From positions 81,394 to 136,009 of the forward strand of contig CAZNUA010000003.1 of NCBI GenBank assembly GCA_964576115.1: a DNA stretch of 54,616 nt, in the 5' to 3' direction. This stretch comes from CAYSYY01 sp964576115 [NCBI: uncultured Gemmatimonadota bacterium] (GTDB lineage Bacteria > Blakebacterota > Blakebacteria > Blakebacterales). Positions within the stretch are counted from its first letter, which is position 1; the number at the start of each line of letters is the position of its first letter. The position numbers were made by a program, and so were the translations under genes. Below are positions 42,492 through 50,845 of this stretch, piece by piece. Under the pieces are notes generated by a model. It saw only the letters and a program-made list of their open reading frames with translations, was not told where the DNA came from and searched no databases.

Positions 42492-43909
42492 AAATGCTGC
42501 TCGCCGGAGAGTGGGTCGACCGGGACGAGATGATTCCGGTCTACGATCCCTGGGATGACGGCCTGATCGACCACGTGCCGAGTGCCACCGCCTCGGACGC
42601 CGAAGTGGCCCTGGAATCGGCCCTGCAGGGCTTCGAAACGGCCCGGGCGATGACGGTGCACGAACGGGCCGGGGTACTCTATCGTACCGCCGATATCGTG
42701 CGTGACAATCTCGATACGTTCGCCGAAATGATCGCCCGCGAAGGTTCGAAGACAATCCGCGAGGCCCGCAAGGAGGCCCTGCGCTGTACCAACACCCTGA
42801 CCGTTTCTGCCGAAGAGGCCAAACGCCTGCTGGGCGAGACGATCCCCTTCGATTCCTTCCCCGGCGGCGAGGACCGGGTGGGCTACTGGTACCGCTTTCC
42901 CATCGGGGTGGTACTGGCCATCACCCCCTTCAACGATCCCCTCAACCTGGTGGCGCACAAGCTGGGGCCGGCCATCGCGGCCGGCAATGCCGTCATTCTC
43001 AAACCGGCCACCGTCACCCCTCTCTCGGCCCTGCTCTTGGCCGAGGCATTTCTCGAAGCCGGATTGCCCTCCGACGTACTGCAGGTCATCACCGGCTCGG
43101 GGGCGCGTCTGGGCGAAGTGCTCGTACCCGACGCCCGGGTACGCATGGTCTCGATCACCAGCGGGATCGAGGCCGGGCAGTGGATCGCCGAGAACGCCGG
43201 CATCAAGAAACTGGGCATGGAACTGGGCTCCAACTCGCCGGTCATCGTCTGGGAAGATGCCGATCTGGAGTGGGCGGTCGAATCGTGCGTTTCGGGCGCC
43301 TTCTGGGCGGCGGGACAGAACTGCATCGGGGTGCAGCGACTCTACGTGCACGCGGCGGTCTACGACGAATTCCGCGACCGGTTCGTGGAACGCACCGGCA
43401 AGTATGTGATCGGCAACAAACTCGACGAGGCGACCGATATGGGACCGATGATCACCGCCGAGGAAGCCGAACGGGTCGAAGCCTGGGTCGCCGAAGCCTG
43501 TCAGATGGGAGCCGAGGTGCTCACCGGCGGCAGGCGGGAACGGGCTCTGTATGAACCCACCGTTCTCGAAGGGGTGCCCGAAAAAGCCACCATCCACCGT
43601 GAAGAGGTCTTCGGGCCGGTGGTCAACCTCTATGAAGTCGAAGAGGCCGACGAGGCGATCTCGAAGGCCAACAGCCTGCCCTTCGGCCTGCATGCCGGAG
43701 TGTTCACCCGCGATGTGAACCTCGCTTTCCGCTTTGCGTACGCCCTGCAGTGCGGTGGGGTGATGATCAACGATTCGACCGACTACCGGCTCGACTCGAT
43801 GCCTTTCGGGGGCATCCGCAACTCCGGGCTGGGGCGCGAGGGAATCAAGTTCAGCCTGCAGGAAATGACCGAGCCGAAAACGATCTGCTTCCTCATCAAC
43901 CAGGGATAA
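42488..43909 (+). CDS. NAD(P)-dependent aldehyde dehydrogenase
   Basis: A 473-residue cytoplasmic ALDH-superfamily enzyme. The active-site Asn lies in TPFNDPLNL (N149), the general base E245 in GMELGSNSP (usually ELGG, here ELGS), and the nucleophile C279 in AAGQNCIGVQ. The cofactor-site Lys is in VILKPA. The substrate class cannot be read with certainty. Given the adjacent aminotransferase and decarboxylase, a semialdehyde such as succinic, malonic or aminobutyric semialdehyde is likely. It is translationally coupled to the M20 gene upstream (ATGA overlap) and lies 27 bp before the aminotransferase start. Confidence 0.9.
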   Translation: MKMLLAGEWVDRDEMIPVYDPWDDGLIDHVPSATASDAEVALESALQGFETARAMTVHERAGVLYRTADIVRDNLDTFAEMIAREGSKTIREARKEALRCTNTLTVSAEEAKRLLGETIPFDSFPGGEDRVGYWYRFPIGVVLAITPFNDPLNLVAHKLGPAIAAGNAVILKPATVTPLSALLLAEAFLEAGLPSDVLQVITGSGARLGEVLVPDARVRMVSITSGIEAGQWIAENAGIKKLGMELGSNSPVIVWEDADLEWAVESCVSGAFWAAGQNCIGVQRLYVHAAVYDEFRDRFVERTGKYVIGNKLDEATDMGPMITAEEAERVEAWVAEACQMGAEVLTGGRRERALYEPTVLEGVPEKATIHREEVFGPVVNLYEVEEADEAISKANSLPFGLHAGVFTRDVNLAFRFAYALQCGGVMINDSTDYRLDSMPFGGIRNSGLGREGIKFSLQEMTEPKTICFLINQG

Positions 43910-43936
43910 CGAGTGGACACCCGAGGAGTGACAGCC

Positions 43937-45301
43937 ATGGATTTCAGCGAACTCTCCCACACCGATGCTCCCCGCATCGACACTCCGCCACCGGGACCGG
44001 AGTCTCAGGTTTTTCTCGAGCAGCAGCGGGCAACCGAAGGAGCCGCTGTCTCTTATCCCCGAGGCCTGCCGATGGCCCTGCGCCGGGGCCGGGGAGCCAC
44101 CGTCGAGGATGTCGACGGCAATATCTATCTCGATTTCTTCGGTGGGGCCGGAGTGATGAACGTCGGGCATGCCAATCCGGCCGTGCTTGCCGCCGCCCGG
44201 GCTCAGATCGAGGACCTGACCCATACCCTCGACATTCCCAGCCCGCCGCGGCGCGACCTGGTCGAGGCCCTGGGGGCTGTTCTGCCCGCCGGCCTGACTC
44301 GGCTCTTCTTCGGCGGTCCGACCGGTTCCGATGCGGTCGAAGCGGCCATGAAACTGGCCCGCCACAACACCGGCCGCTACCCCGTCGTCGCTTTCGAGGG
44401 CTCCTATCACGGTATGACGGCGGGTGCGCTCTCGCTCTGCAGCGGAGCGCCCTTCAAGGAGCGTTTCCTGCCCCTGCTGCCTGAGGTGCACTTCGTCCCC
44501 TACGCCTACTGCTACCGCTGTCCCTTCGACCGCGAACCCGCGACCTGCGGCTGCGCCTGCGCCGACTATCTCGAGCACGTCATCGACGATCCCCACTCCG
44601 GGGTGGCCCATCCGGCGGCCGTGATTGTCGAGGCGATCCAGGGCGAGGGTGGTTCGATCGTCCCCCATCCCGATTTCATCCCCCGGATCAGGCAAATCTG
44701 CGACAAGTACGAGATCCTCATGATCGACGACGAGATCCAGGCCGGTTTCTGCCGTACCGGGCGGATGTTCGCCTGCGAGCATACAGGCACCTCTCCCGAC
44801 ATCATGACCATGTCGAAGGCCCTGGGTGGGGTCGGCTTCCCCCTCTCGGGGATCGCCTATCGCGAGGAACTCGACACCTGGGAACCGGGGGCGCATATCG
44901 GCACTTTCCGTGGTAATGTGATCGCCTATGCCGCCGGGGCGGCGGCGATCGGATTCATGCGCGAACACGAACTGGCTGCTCATGCCGAGCGGGTGGGGGA
45001 AATCGTGCTCGAGATGCTCTCTGAACTCGAACGCGACTCGACCATCGTCGGCGAGGCCCGCGGTGCCGGGCTCATGCTGGGGGTCGAGTTCGTGACCGAC
45101 AAGGCCACGAAGGAGCCGGCCCCCGAACTGGCTCGACAGGTACGCAGTCGCTGTCATCAGAGCGGCGTGCTGATCGAGGTCGGCGGGCACTGGTTCAATG
45201 TGGCCCGCTTCCTGCCCCCCCTGGTGCTGACCGAAGAGCTGGCCCGCCGGGGTACAGAGATCTTCTGCGAGTGCGTCCGCGAGATCGAGAAGGAGCGTTG
45301 A
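43937..45301 (+). CDS. Class III (omega) aminotransferase
   Basis: A 454-residue PLP enzyme of the class III group (diaminobutyrate/GABA/beta-alanine aminotransferase-like). PLP-binding features are FFGGPTGSDAVEAAMK near 125, the ring-contacting FEGSYHGMT, D264 in LMIDDEIQAGF, and the Schiff-base Lys K294 in MSKALGG. A Cys-rich insertion YCYRCPFDRE ... CGCACADYLE (192-212) occurs in several relatives. The start at 43937 has GAGGAG 8 bases upstream; a GTG at 43913 is less likely. Substrates of this class are terminal amines, which fits an amine produced by the decarboxylase two genes downstream and oxidation by the ALDH upstream. Confidence 0.88.
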   Translation: MDFSELSHTDAPRIDTPPPGPESQVFLEQQRATEGAAVSYPRGLPMALRRGRGATVEDVDGNIYLDFFGGAGVMNVGHANPAVLAAARAQIEDLTHTLDIPSPPRRDLVEALGAVLPAGLTRLFFGGPTGSDAVEAAMKLARHNTGRYPVVAFEGSYHGMTAGALSLCSGAPFKERFLPLLPEVHFVPYAYCYRCPFDREPATCGCACADYLEHVIDDPHSGVAHPAAVIVEAIQGEGGSIVPHPDFIPRIRQICDKYEILMIDDEIQAGFCRTGRMFACEHTGTSPDIMTMSKALGGVGFPLSGIAYREELDTWEPGAHIGTFRGNVIAYAAGAAAIGFMREHELAAHAERVGEIVLEMLSELERDSTIVGEARGAGLMLGVEFVTDKATKEPAPELARQVRSRCHQSGVLIEVGGHWFNVARFLPPLVLTEELARRGTEIFCECVREIEKER

Positions 45302-45302
45302 G

Positions 45303-46703
45303 ATGCAGACCGGTACGACCCTGATCCGCGGCGGACGGTCGGTGATCGGCACCACCGTCGTCCGTCAGGACATCCTGATCCGGGAGGAGAAGATCTGCGC
45401 CGTGGGAGATCTGGGCGATCGTGAGGCCGGCACCGTCATCGACGCCGACGGTCTGCTCGTCCTGCCCGGCGGAGTCGATACCCACGTGCATTTCAACGAC
45501 GTCTTCATGGGCACGGTCAGCGTGCACGATTACGAATCGGGAACCCGGGCCGCTGCTTTCGGAGGAACCACCAGCGTGGTCGATTTCTCCAACCAGGTCC
45601 CCGGCGGCACCCTGGCCAAAACCCTGGCAGACAAGCGCGAGGAATCCGACGGTCGGGCCTGCATCGATTTCGGGGTCCACCCCGTCATCACCGAGCCCAC
45701 CGACGCCACCCTGGCCGAAGTACCCGCCATGGTCGAAGCGGGTGCCCCGACGATCAAATGTTACATGACCTACCGCGAAGACGGCCTGCTGATCGAAAAG
45801 AAGGATCTCGAGCGTATCGCCCGCAGCCTCACCGAGGCTGGGGGCATGCTCATGCTCCACGCCGAGGACAACGACCTGGCCGAAGCGGGAATTGCCCGCG
45901 AGCTGGAGGCCGGGCGGACCGCCCCGATCTATCACGCCCATTCCAAACCACCCGAGGTGGAAGCTGCGGCGATCCGGAACATCGTGGCCATGGCCGGGGC
46001 CACCGGCGGCAAGTTTTTCGTGGTCCACCTGGCCAGCGCCGAAGGACTCGAGCTGATCACCGCCGCCCGTGCCGAGGGTCTGGACATTACCGCCGAGACC
46101 TGCACCCATTACCTGGTCTTCACCGAGGCCGAACTCGAGCGCGAGGATGGCATCAAGTGGATCTGTTCGCCTCCCCTGCGCGATGCCGACACTCGAGAGG
46201 TGCTCTGGCAGGCCGTCACCGATGACCATATCGCCATGGTTACCTCCGATGACGCCGCCTATTCGTGGGAGGCCAAATTGATGGGACGGAACAACTTCGC
46301 CGAGTGTCCCAACGGCATCCCCGGCATCGAACCGCGCTATCAGATCCTCTATTCCGAAGGGGTGGCCGGGGGCCGGATCAGTCTGGAGCGCTTCGTCGAA
46401 ATCACTGCCGCGGCCCCGGCCCGTCTCTTTGGACTGGCGCCGCAGAAGGGAAGCCTGACGCTGGGGGCCGATGCCGATATCGTTCTTCTCGATCCCGAGG
46501 AGCGCTGGATCATGGGACGCGAGACCCTGCACATGGCCACCGACTGGTCGGCCTATGAGGGGATCGAGATGACCGGACGGGTCAAGAAGGTCCTGAGCCG
46601 CGGCGAGGTGATTGTCGATGGTGACGACTTTCTGGGCCGACCGGGCCGGGGACGATACATCAACCGCAGGCTGGGCGGCGGCGCGGAGCAGAGGATCCTG
46701 TGA
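45303..46703 (+). CDS. Dihydropyrimidinase / D-hydantoinase
   Basis: A 466-residue cyclic amidohydrolase that opens dihydropyrimidine or 5-substituted hydantoin rings to N-carbamoyl amino acids. The dinuclear metal site is complete: H61 and H63 in DTHVHFND, carboxylated K152 in IKCYMTY, H186 in MLHAEDND, H242 in VVHLASAEG and D316 in VTSDDAAY. It overlaps the downstream GTG start by 4 bases. Sequence alone does not separate hydantoinase from dihydropyrimidinase. The racemase at 50156 in the same operon favours hydantoins, while the absence of a visible carbamoylase is a gap unless the M20 protein or an unlinked enzyme fills it. Confidence 0.9.
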   Translation: MQTGTTLIRGGRSVIGTTVVRQDILIREEKICAVGDLGDREAGTVIDADGLLVLPGGVDTHVHFNDVFMGTVSVHDYESGTRAAAFGGTTSVVDFSNQVPGGTLAKTLADKREESDGRACIDFGVHPVITEPTDATLAEVPAMVEAGAPTIKCYMTYREDGLLIEKKDLERIARSLTEAGGMLMLHAEDNDLAEAGIARELEAGRTAPIYHAHSKPPEVEAAAIRNIVAMAGATGGKFFVVHLASAEGLELITAARAEGLDITAETCTHYLVFTEAELEREDGIKWICSPPLRDADTREVLWQAVTDDHIAMVTSDDAAYSWEAKLMGRNNFAECPNGIPGIEPRYQILYSEGVAGGRISLERFVEITAAAPARLFGLAPQKGSLTLGADADIVLLDPEERWIMGRETLHMATDWSAYEGIEMTGRVKKVLSRGEVIVDGDDFLGRPGRGRYINRRLGGGAEQRIL

Positions 46704-48148
46704 ACGGGCAAGTAAAAGACCGAACCAACGATCGATCAGGAGAACGGATCTGGTCGGGGGCTTCGCCCGACGAGGTCCGCCGCGACCTGGAACCACTGAT
46801 CGAGTTCGTCGAGGAAGGCCGCGACCTGACCGAGATCGGCCGCTTGCTCGACGAGCGTCTGGCGCCCCACTTGATGCGCTACGATCTGCCGACTTTTCAG
46901 TCGATGTTCAACTGCCGCCCCGAAGTCGGAGCTCTCTTCGGTGCCGAATGGAGCCTGCCCTGGAACCAGGGGGTGACCAACTGGCAGGTTTCCCCCGGGG
47001 CGGCGGTACTCGAGGAAATGGCCTGCGAGGCCCTGGCCTCACTGCTCGGCCTGCCCGGTTTCGGCGGTACGGTGATGTACTGCGGCACCTACGCCAACCA
47101 GCAGGCCCTCTACCTGGCCCTGCACAACCGGGCCGAAAAAGGCGGTTTCGATTACACCACGGCCGGTCTTGAGGGCTTTGCCGATCACGCCCGCCTGGCC
47201 GTACTCGTCTCCGAGGACGCTCACTTCAGTCTGCGCCATGCCGTGCGTCTGCTCGGCCTGGGCGAGCAGAGCCTGGTGGCGGTGGGGGTGGACGAAAACC
47301 GGCGTCTGGATACCGGCGATCTGCGTGACAAGCTCGCGAAGATGAAAGAAACCGGGGTGCGCGAACCGGTCTGCGTGGTGGCCACGGCCGGTACCACTTC
47401 GACCGGTTCGGTCGATCCGCTGAACGAAATCGCCGCCCTTTGCACCGAACACGACATCTGGCTGCACGTGGACGGCGCTTACGGCCTGGCCTATCGCCTG
47501 GTGCCCGAACGGTCCGGGCTCTTTGCCGGAGCCGAGCGGGCCGATTCGGTCTCGTGGGATCCACACAAACAGTTCGGGGCGCCGATCCCCTCCTCCCTGC
47601 TTTTCACCCGACGCCCTGCCGACCTCTACCGGATGGCGCTCTTTGCCGACTACTTCAACCGCCCCGACTCGGTCGAACCCAATCCGGGCACCAAATCCGT
47701 GCCCTCGACCCGTCCCTTCACGGCCCTGCCGATCGTGACCAGCATCCTGCACCGGGGACTGGCCGGGGTGCGGGCCGACCTGGCCCAGCCCGTGAACGTC
47801 ATGGAGGCCCTGCACGCTTTCCTCGACAGCCAGACCGACACCGAGCCACTGCACGCCCCCGATACCGGCATCCAGTGCTTCCGCATCATCCCCGCCGGGG
47901 TGCCCCCCGAGCGCCTGAACGAACTGCAGACCCTGATCTATCGCAACCTGCTGGCTGCGGGGGAGCGCTCGCTTTCGATCACCGGTCTGGGAGAGGTGAC
48001 CGCCCTGCGGCTGGTGAGCGTGGCCACCGCCGTCACCCTGCCCGACGCTGTGGCCACGGTCGAGGCCGCCCGGGCCGAGGCGGAGCGGATCATGGCAGAG
48101 GATTCCGGGCCATGGATGACCGAAGCTGATTCGGAGAGTGGCTCGTGA
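46700..48148 (+). CDS. PLP-dependent group II amino-acid decarboxylase
   Basis: A 482-residue decarboxylase of the aromatic-amino-acid/glutamate/aspartate family. H175 in SEDAHFS stacks on the cofactor, D258 in HVDGAYG contacts the pyridine N, and K290 in WDPHKQFGAP carries PLP. The SVSWDPHK context is the group II signature. The start is GTG at 46700, overlapping the hydantoinase stop (GTGA), and the stop overlaps the symporter start. The substrate is not readable from the motifs. Glutamate or aspartate would give GABA or beta-alanine, both classic substrates for the class III aminotransferase in this operon. Confidence 0.88.
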   Translation: MNGQVKDRTNDRSGERIWSGASPDEVRRDLEPLIEFVEEGRDLTEIGRLLDERLAPHLMRYDLPTFQSMFNCRPEVGALFGAEWSLPWNQGVTNWQVSPGAAVLEEMACEALASLLGLPGFGGTVMYCGTYANQQALYLALHNRAEKGGFDYTTAGLEGFADHARLAVLVSEDAHFSLRHAVRLLGLGEQSLVAVGVDENRRLDTGDLRDKLAKMKETGVREPVCVVATAGTTSTGSVDPLNEIAALCTEHDIWLHVDGAYGLAYRLVPERSGLFAGAERADSVSWDPHKQFGAPIPSSLLFTRRPADLYRMALFADYFNRPDSVEPNPGTKSVPSTRPFTALPIVTSILHRGLAGVRADLAQPVNVMEALHAFLDSQTDTEPLHAPDTGIQCFRIIPAGVPPERLNELQTLIYRNLLAAGERSLSITGLGEVTALRLVSVATAVTLPDAVATVEAARAEAERIMAEDSGPWMTEADSESGS

Positions 48149-49623
48149 TCGATTCCATCCTGACCGCCGCCGAGTTCGTGAACGAATTGCTCTGGGGACC
48201 GTGGACGGTGGCCCTGGTCGCCCTGGTGGCGGTCTACCTCACCATCCGGACCCGCTTCTTCCAGCTCCGCCGCCTCGGTCTCATTATCCGCACTACCTTC
48301 GGCAGCCTGCTGCGGGGCGGACGGGTCGAAACAGCCGGTCCGGACGGCATTGAAGCAAGCAGGAAGATTGTCTCCGACTCCGGTCGTGGCCGGATGACTC
48401 CTTTTCAGGCCACCTCCACCGCTCTGGCCAGCACGGTCGGCATGGGGAGCATCGCCGGGGTGGCAACCGCGCTCTCGATCGGCGGCCCCGGGGCGATTTT
48501 CTGGATGTGGCTGCTGGCCCTGCTGGGCACCATCACCAAGACCGCCGAAATCACCCTGGCGGTACACTACCGCGACATCGATCCCACCGGGCGCATCCGG
48601 GGCGGGCCGATGTACTACATCAGCCGTGGGCTGGGCTGGCCGGCCCTGGGGGGACTCTTCAGCCTGGGGATCTTCATCAACTCTCTGTGCAGCGCATCCC
48701 TGCTGCAGGCTCACACCGTCGGCCGGGCCTTCCTGAAAAGCTACAGCCTCAGCCCCTACCTGGTCACCGGCGCCATGACGCTCATCACCATCGTGGTCGC
48801 AGTGGGCGGAGTGCGCCGGATCGGGCGGGTGAGCGAGCGGCTGGTGCCGTTGATGGCGGTGGTCTATGTCCTGGCCGGGCTGACGCTCATGATCACCAAC
48901 CTGGGGCAGGTGCCCGAGGTCTTCGGACTCATTGTCCGCAGTGCCTTTGCGCCGGCTCCGGCTGTGGGAGGATTCGCCGGCGCGGCGGTGGCCCTGGCCC
49001 TGCGCGAGGGGATCGCCAAGGGGATGTTCGGCAACGAAGCGGGTCTGGGCACGGCCCCGATCGCCCACGCCACGGCCGAAACCGATCACCCCTTCCGGCA
49101 GGGCATGTGGGGAGCCTTCGAGGTCTTCATCGTGACCTTCGTGATCTGCACCATCACCTCTTTCGCGGTTCTCTCCACCGGCACCCTGGGCAGCGGGGAG
49201 TCGGGAATCGAACTCGTGATCACGGCCTTCACCTCTCTCTTCGGTGCGGTGGCGGCCGAAAATATCATCAGCTTCTGCATTCTGACTTTCTGCCTGACCA
49301 CCATGATCGGCTTCTTCATCTACTTCGAAACCGCCGGGGTGAACCTCTTCGGCCTGCGGGCCATGCGCTGGCTGCGCTGGCTTTACTTCATTCCGCCGGT
49401 CGTCTTTGCCGGAGTGACCGACGTGGACCGGCTCTGGGCCTTCGCCAATATCGCCGTGGGGGTTTGCGCCATCCCCAACCTGATTGCTGTCCTGGCCCTG
49501 AGCGGGGTTTTCCTGACCCTGATGCGCGATTTCATCGAAAAGAAGATGACCTACCGCACCGCCGCGACCGACGGTACCACGGCCTGGGTGGTGAATAAAT
49601 TGCGGGGACAACAACCGAAATGA
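48145..49623 (+). CDS. Sodium:alanine symporter family (AGCS) transporter
   Basis: A 492-residue inner-membrane transporter with about 11 helices. AGCS hallmarks are TALASTVGMGSIAGVATAL (19 residues) in an early helix, GGPGAIFWMW, and GLGTAPIAHATAETDHPFRQ (20 residues) later. These members import small neutral amino acids with Na+. Start GTG at 48145 overlaps the decarboxylase stop by 4 bases. It supplies the obvious uptake route for amino acids released by the exported M20 peptidase. A short AT-rich gap (49624-49661) follows. Confidence 0.9.
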   Translation: MIDSILTAAEFVNELLWGPWTVALVALVAVYLTIRTRFFQLRRLGLIIRTTFGSLLRGGRVETAGPDGIEASRKIVSDSGRGRMTPFQATSTALASTVGMGSIAGVATALSIGGPGAIFWMWLLALLGTITKTAEITLAVHYRDIDPTGRIRGGPMYYISRGLGWPALGGLFSLGIFINSLCSASLLQAHTVGRAFLKSYSLSPYLVTGAMTLITIVVAVGGVRRIGRVSERLVPLMAVVYVLAGLTLMITNLGQVPEVFGLIVRSAFAPAPAVGGFAGAAVALALREGIAKGMFGNEAGLGTAPIAHATAETDHPFRQGMWGAFEVFIVTFVICTITSFAVLSTGTLGSGESGIELVITAFTSLFGAVAAENIISFCILTFCLTTMIGFFIYFETAGVNLFGLRAMRWLRWLYFIPPVVFAGVTDVDRLWAFANIAVGVCAIPNLIAVLALSGVFLTLMRDFIEKKMTYRTAATDGTTAWVVNKLRGQQPK

Positions 49624-49628
49624 ACAAT

Positions 49629-49645
49629 TTGTACAATTAATACAA
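49629..49645. promoter_or_regulatory. AT-rich inverted repeat within the operon
   Basis: The palindrome TTGTACAA (49629-49636) and the further arm TACAA (49641-49645) lie in a short AT-rich gap in a very GC-rich operon, just before the 49662 gene. It could be an internal promoter or operator. Confidence 0.3.
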
Positions 49646-49661
49646 CAAAGGAATCCGATCC

Positions 49662-50156
49662 GTGAGCGACGACCTGCAGATCGACCGGCTGAGCTTTGAA
49701 CTGGGTATGATCAACTGTTTCGCCGAAATGGTGGCAGCCGGGGTCAAAGAGCTGGCCATTAGCCCCCCCCTGCTGCCCGCCGATTACGAGCGCCTCAAGG
49801 AGGCCTCGGAAGAGATCGTCCGGCGCTCGGGGATTCAGTCCCACCTCGAGACCTCGCTGATCGTCACGGCCCTGCAGTCGGCCGAATTCACCCGGGGGAA
49901 GTGGTCGGTGCTCTACTACCGTGATGAGGCCACCCTCGAAGCCTACCTGGCCCTGAAACGCAAGCAGGCGCGGCTGCAGGAATCGGGGCAGTACGGCGCC
50001 GAAGCCGAACGCGAGATCTCGTCAGAGTTCATGCGTCTGTTGAGCTATCCCGAAGAAACCATCCAGGCTCGTCTGGCGGCCGCGGTACCGACCGATCCGT
50101 ACATGCATGTGCAGGCAGAAGACGCTTCGCACCAGGATACGGCAGGAGACGAGTGA
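49662..50156 (+). CDS. Conserved-looking hypothetical protein in the hydantoin operon
   Basis: A 164-residue soluble protein, predicted largely helical, with no signal peptide or membrane segment. Landmarks are SFELGMINCFAEMVAAGVKE (20 residues) near the start, a Pro-rich ISPPLLPADYERLKEA, the middle FTRGKWSVLYYRDEATLEAY (20 residues), and a charged helical C-terminus. I recognise no domain. The GTG start at 49662 follows AAAGGA. It overlaps the racemase start, sits between transporter and racemase, and is therefore probably co-functional, perhaps as a subunit, carbamoylase-related factor or regulator. That role is a guess from position only. Confidence 0.6.
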   Translation: MSDDLQIDRLSFELGMINCFAEMVAAGVKELAISPPLLPADYERLKEASEEIVRRSGIQSHLETSLIVTALQSAEFTRGKWSVLYYRDEATLEAYLALKRKQARLQESGQYGAEAEREISSEFMRLLSYPEETIQARLAAAVPTDPYMHVQAEDASHQDTAGDE

Positions 50157-50833
50157 TGCAGATCCTCCTGATCAATCCCAATTCCGATCCCGACATGACG
50201 GCTGCCATTCACTCTGTCGCCGAACAATTCGCCGGCAATGACTTCACGGTCGTGACTAAAGCCACCCCGGGGGCGCCGCAGTTTATCGAGACCTACCAGG
50301 ACGAAGTGCTAGCCGCCCCCGGTATGATGCAGCTGGTGCGGGTCAACGAGGCCGAGGTCGATGCCTTCGTGGTGGCCTGCCACTGCGATCCGAATCTCGA
50401 CGCCCTCAAGGAGATGACGGAAAGACCGGTGGTGGGTATCGGCGAGGCCTCGATGAAGCTGGCCACTATGCTCGGGCACTCCTTCAGTGTGGTTACCACC
50501 CACCAGCACTCGATACCCGGCAAGCTCGTCCAGGCCCGTGCCTACCACATGCAGGACCAGCTGGCTTCGGTCCGCGCCCCGGCGAAGGGTGAGGAGAACC
50601 TCGCCGACGCCGAGCTGTTCCTCGAACTGTCGCGCCGGGCGATCGAGGAGGATCGGGCCGAGGTGATCGTGCTGGGCTGCGCCGGACTCTCGGGCATGGA
50701 TTCTCGTATCGGTTCAGAGCTCGGGGTGCCGGTCCTCGACGGGGTAAAATGCGCCCTGGCAGTAGCCACGGGCCTGCTGCGCTGCGGTCTGTCGACCAGC
50801 AAGGTGCTGGGGTACAATCCCGAGTACGAGTAA
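50156..50833 (+). CDS. Asp/Glu/hydantoin racemase family protein
   Basis: A 225-residue cofactor-independent racemase. The two catalytic Cys positions of the family are in AFVVACHCDPN (one of the two Cys near residue 80) and VIVLGCAGLSGM (near 183). The opening LINPNSDPDMT is the hydantoin-racemase signature. It would interconvert 5-substituted hydantoin enantiomers (or act on Asp/Glu), allowing a stereospecific hydantoinase to use both forms. ATG at 50156 has GGAG 7 bases upstream; a GTG one codon earlier is possible. It closes the catabolic part of the operon, 12 bp before the PEP-binding gene. Confidence 0.88.
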   Translation: MQILLINPNSDPDMTAAIHSVAEQFAGNDFTVVTKATPGAPQFIETYQDEVLAAPGMMQLVRVNEAEVDAFVVACHCDPNLDALKEMTERPVVGIGEASMKLATMLGHSFSVVTTHQHSIPGKLVQARAYHMQDQLASVRAPAKGEENLADAELFLELSRRAIEEDRAEVIVLGCAGLSGMDSRIGSELGVPVLDGVKCALAVATGLLRCGLSTSKVLGYNPEYE

Positions 50834-50845
50834 AATGACGGGGTG

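Noticed and set aside
40821-42755. A 644-residue open frame on the minus strand
   Set aside because: It lies antisense to the M20 peptidase, lacks motifs and reads as a frame shadow.
42368-45355. A 995-residue open frame on the minus strand
   Set aside because: It runs antisense to the ALDH and aminotransferase genes, which have full catalytic motifs and good ribosome-binding sites. Long antisense frames are expected from codon bias in GC-rich coding DNA, and the translation shows no family features.
49624-49661. A possible integration site or rho-independent terminator in the AT-rich gap
   Set aside because: The palindrome is only 8 bases with short extra arms and no GC stem or T-run; an operator or internal promoter is the most that can be suggested.
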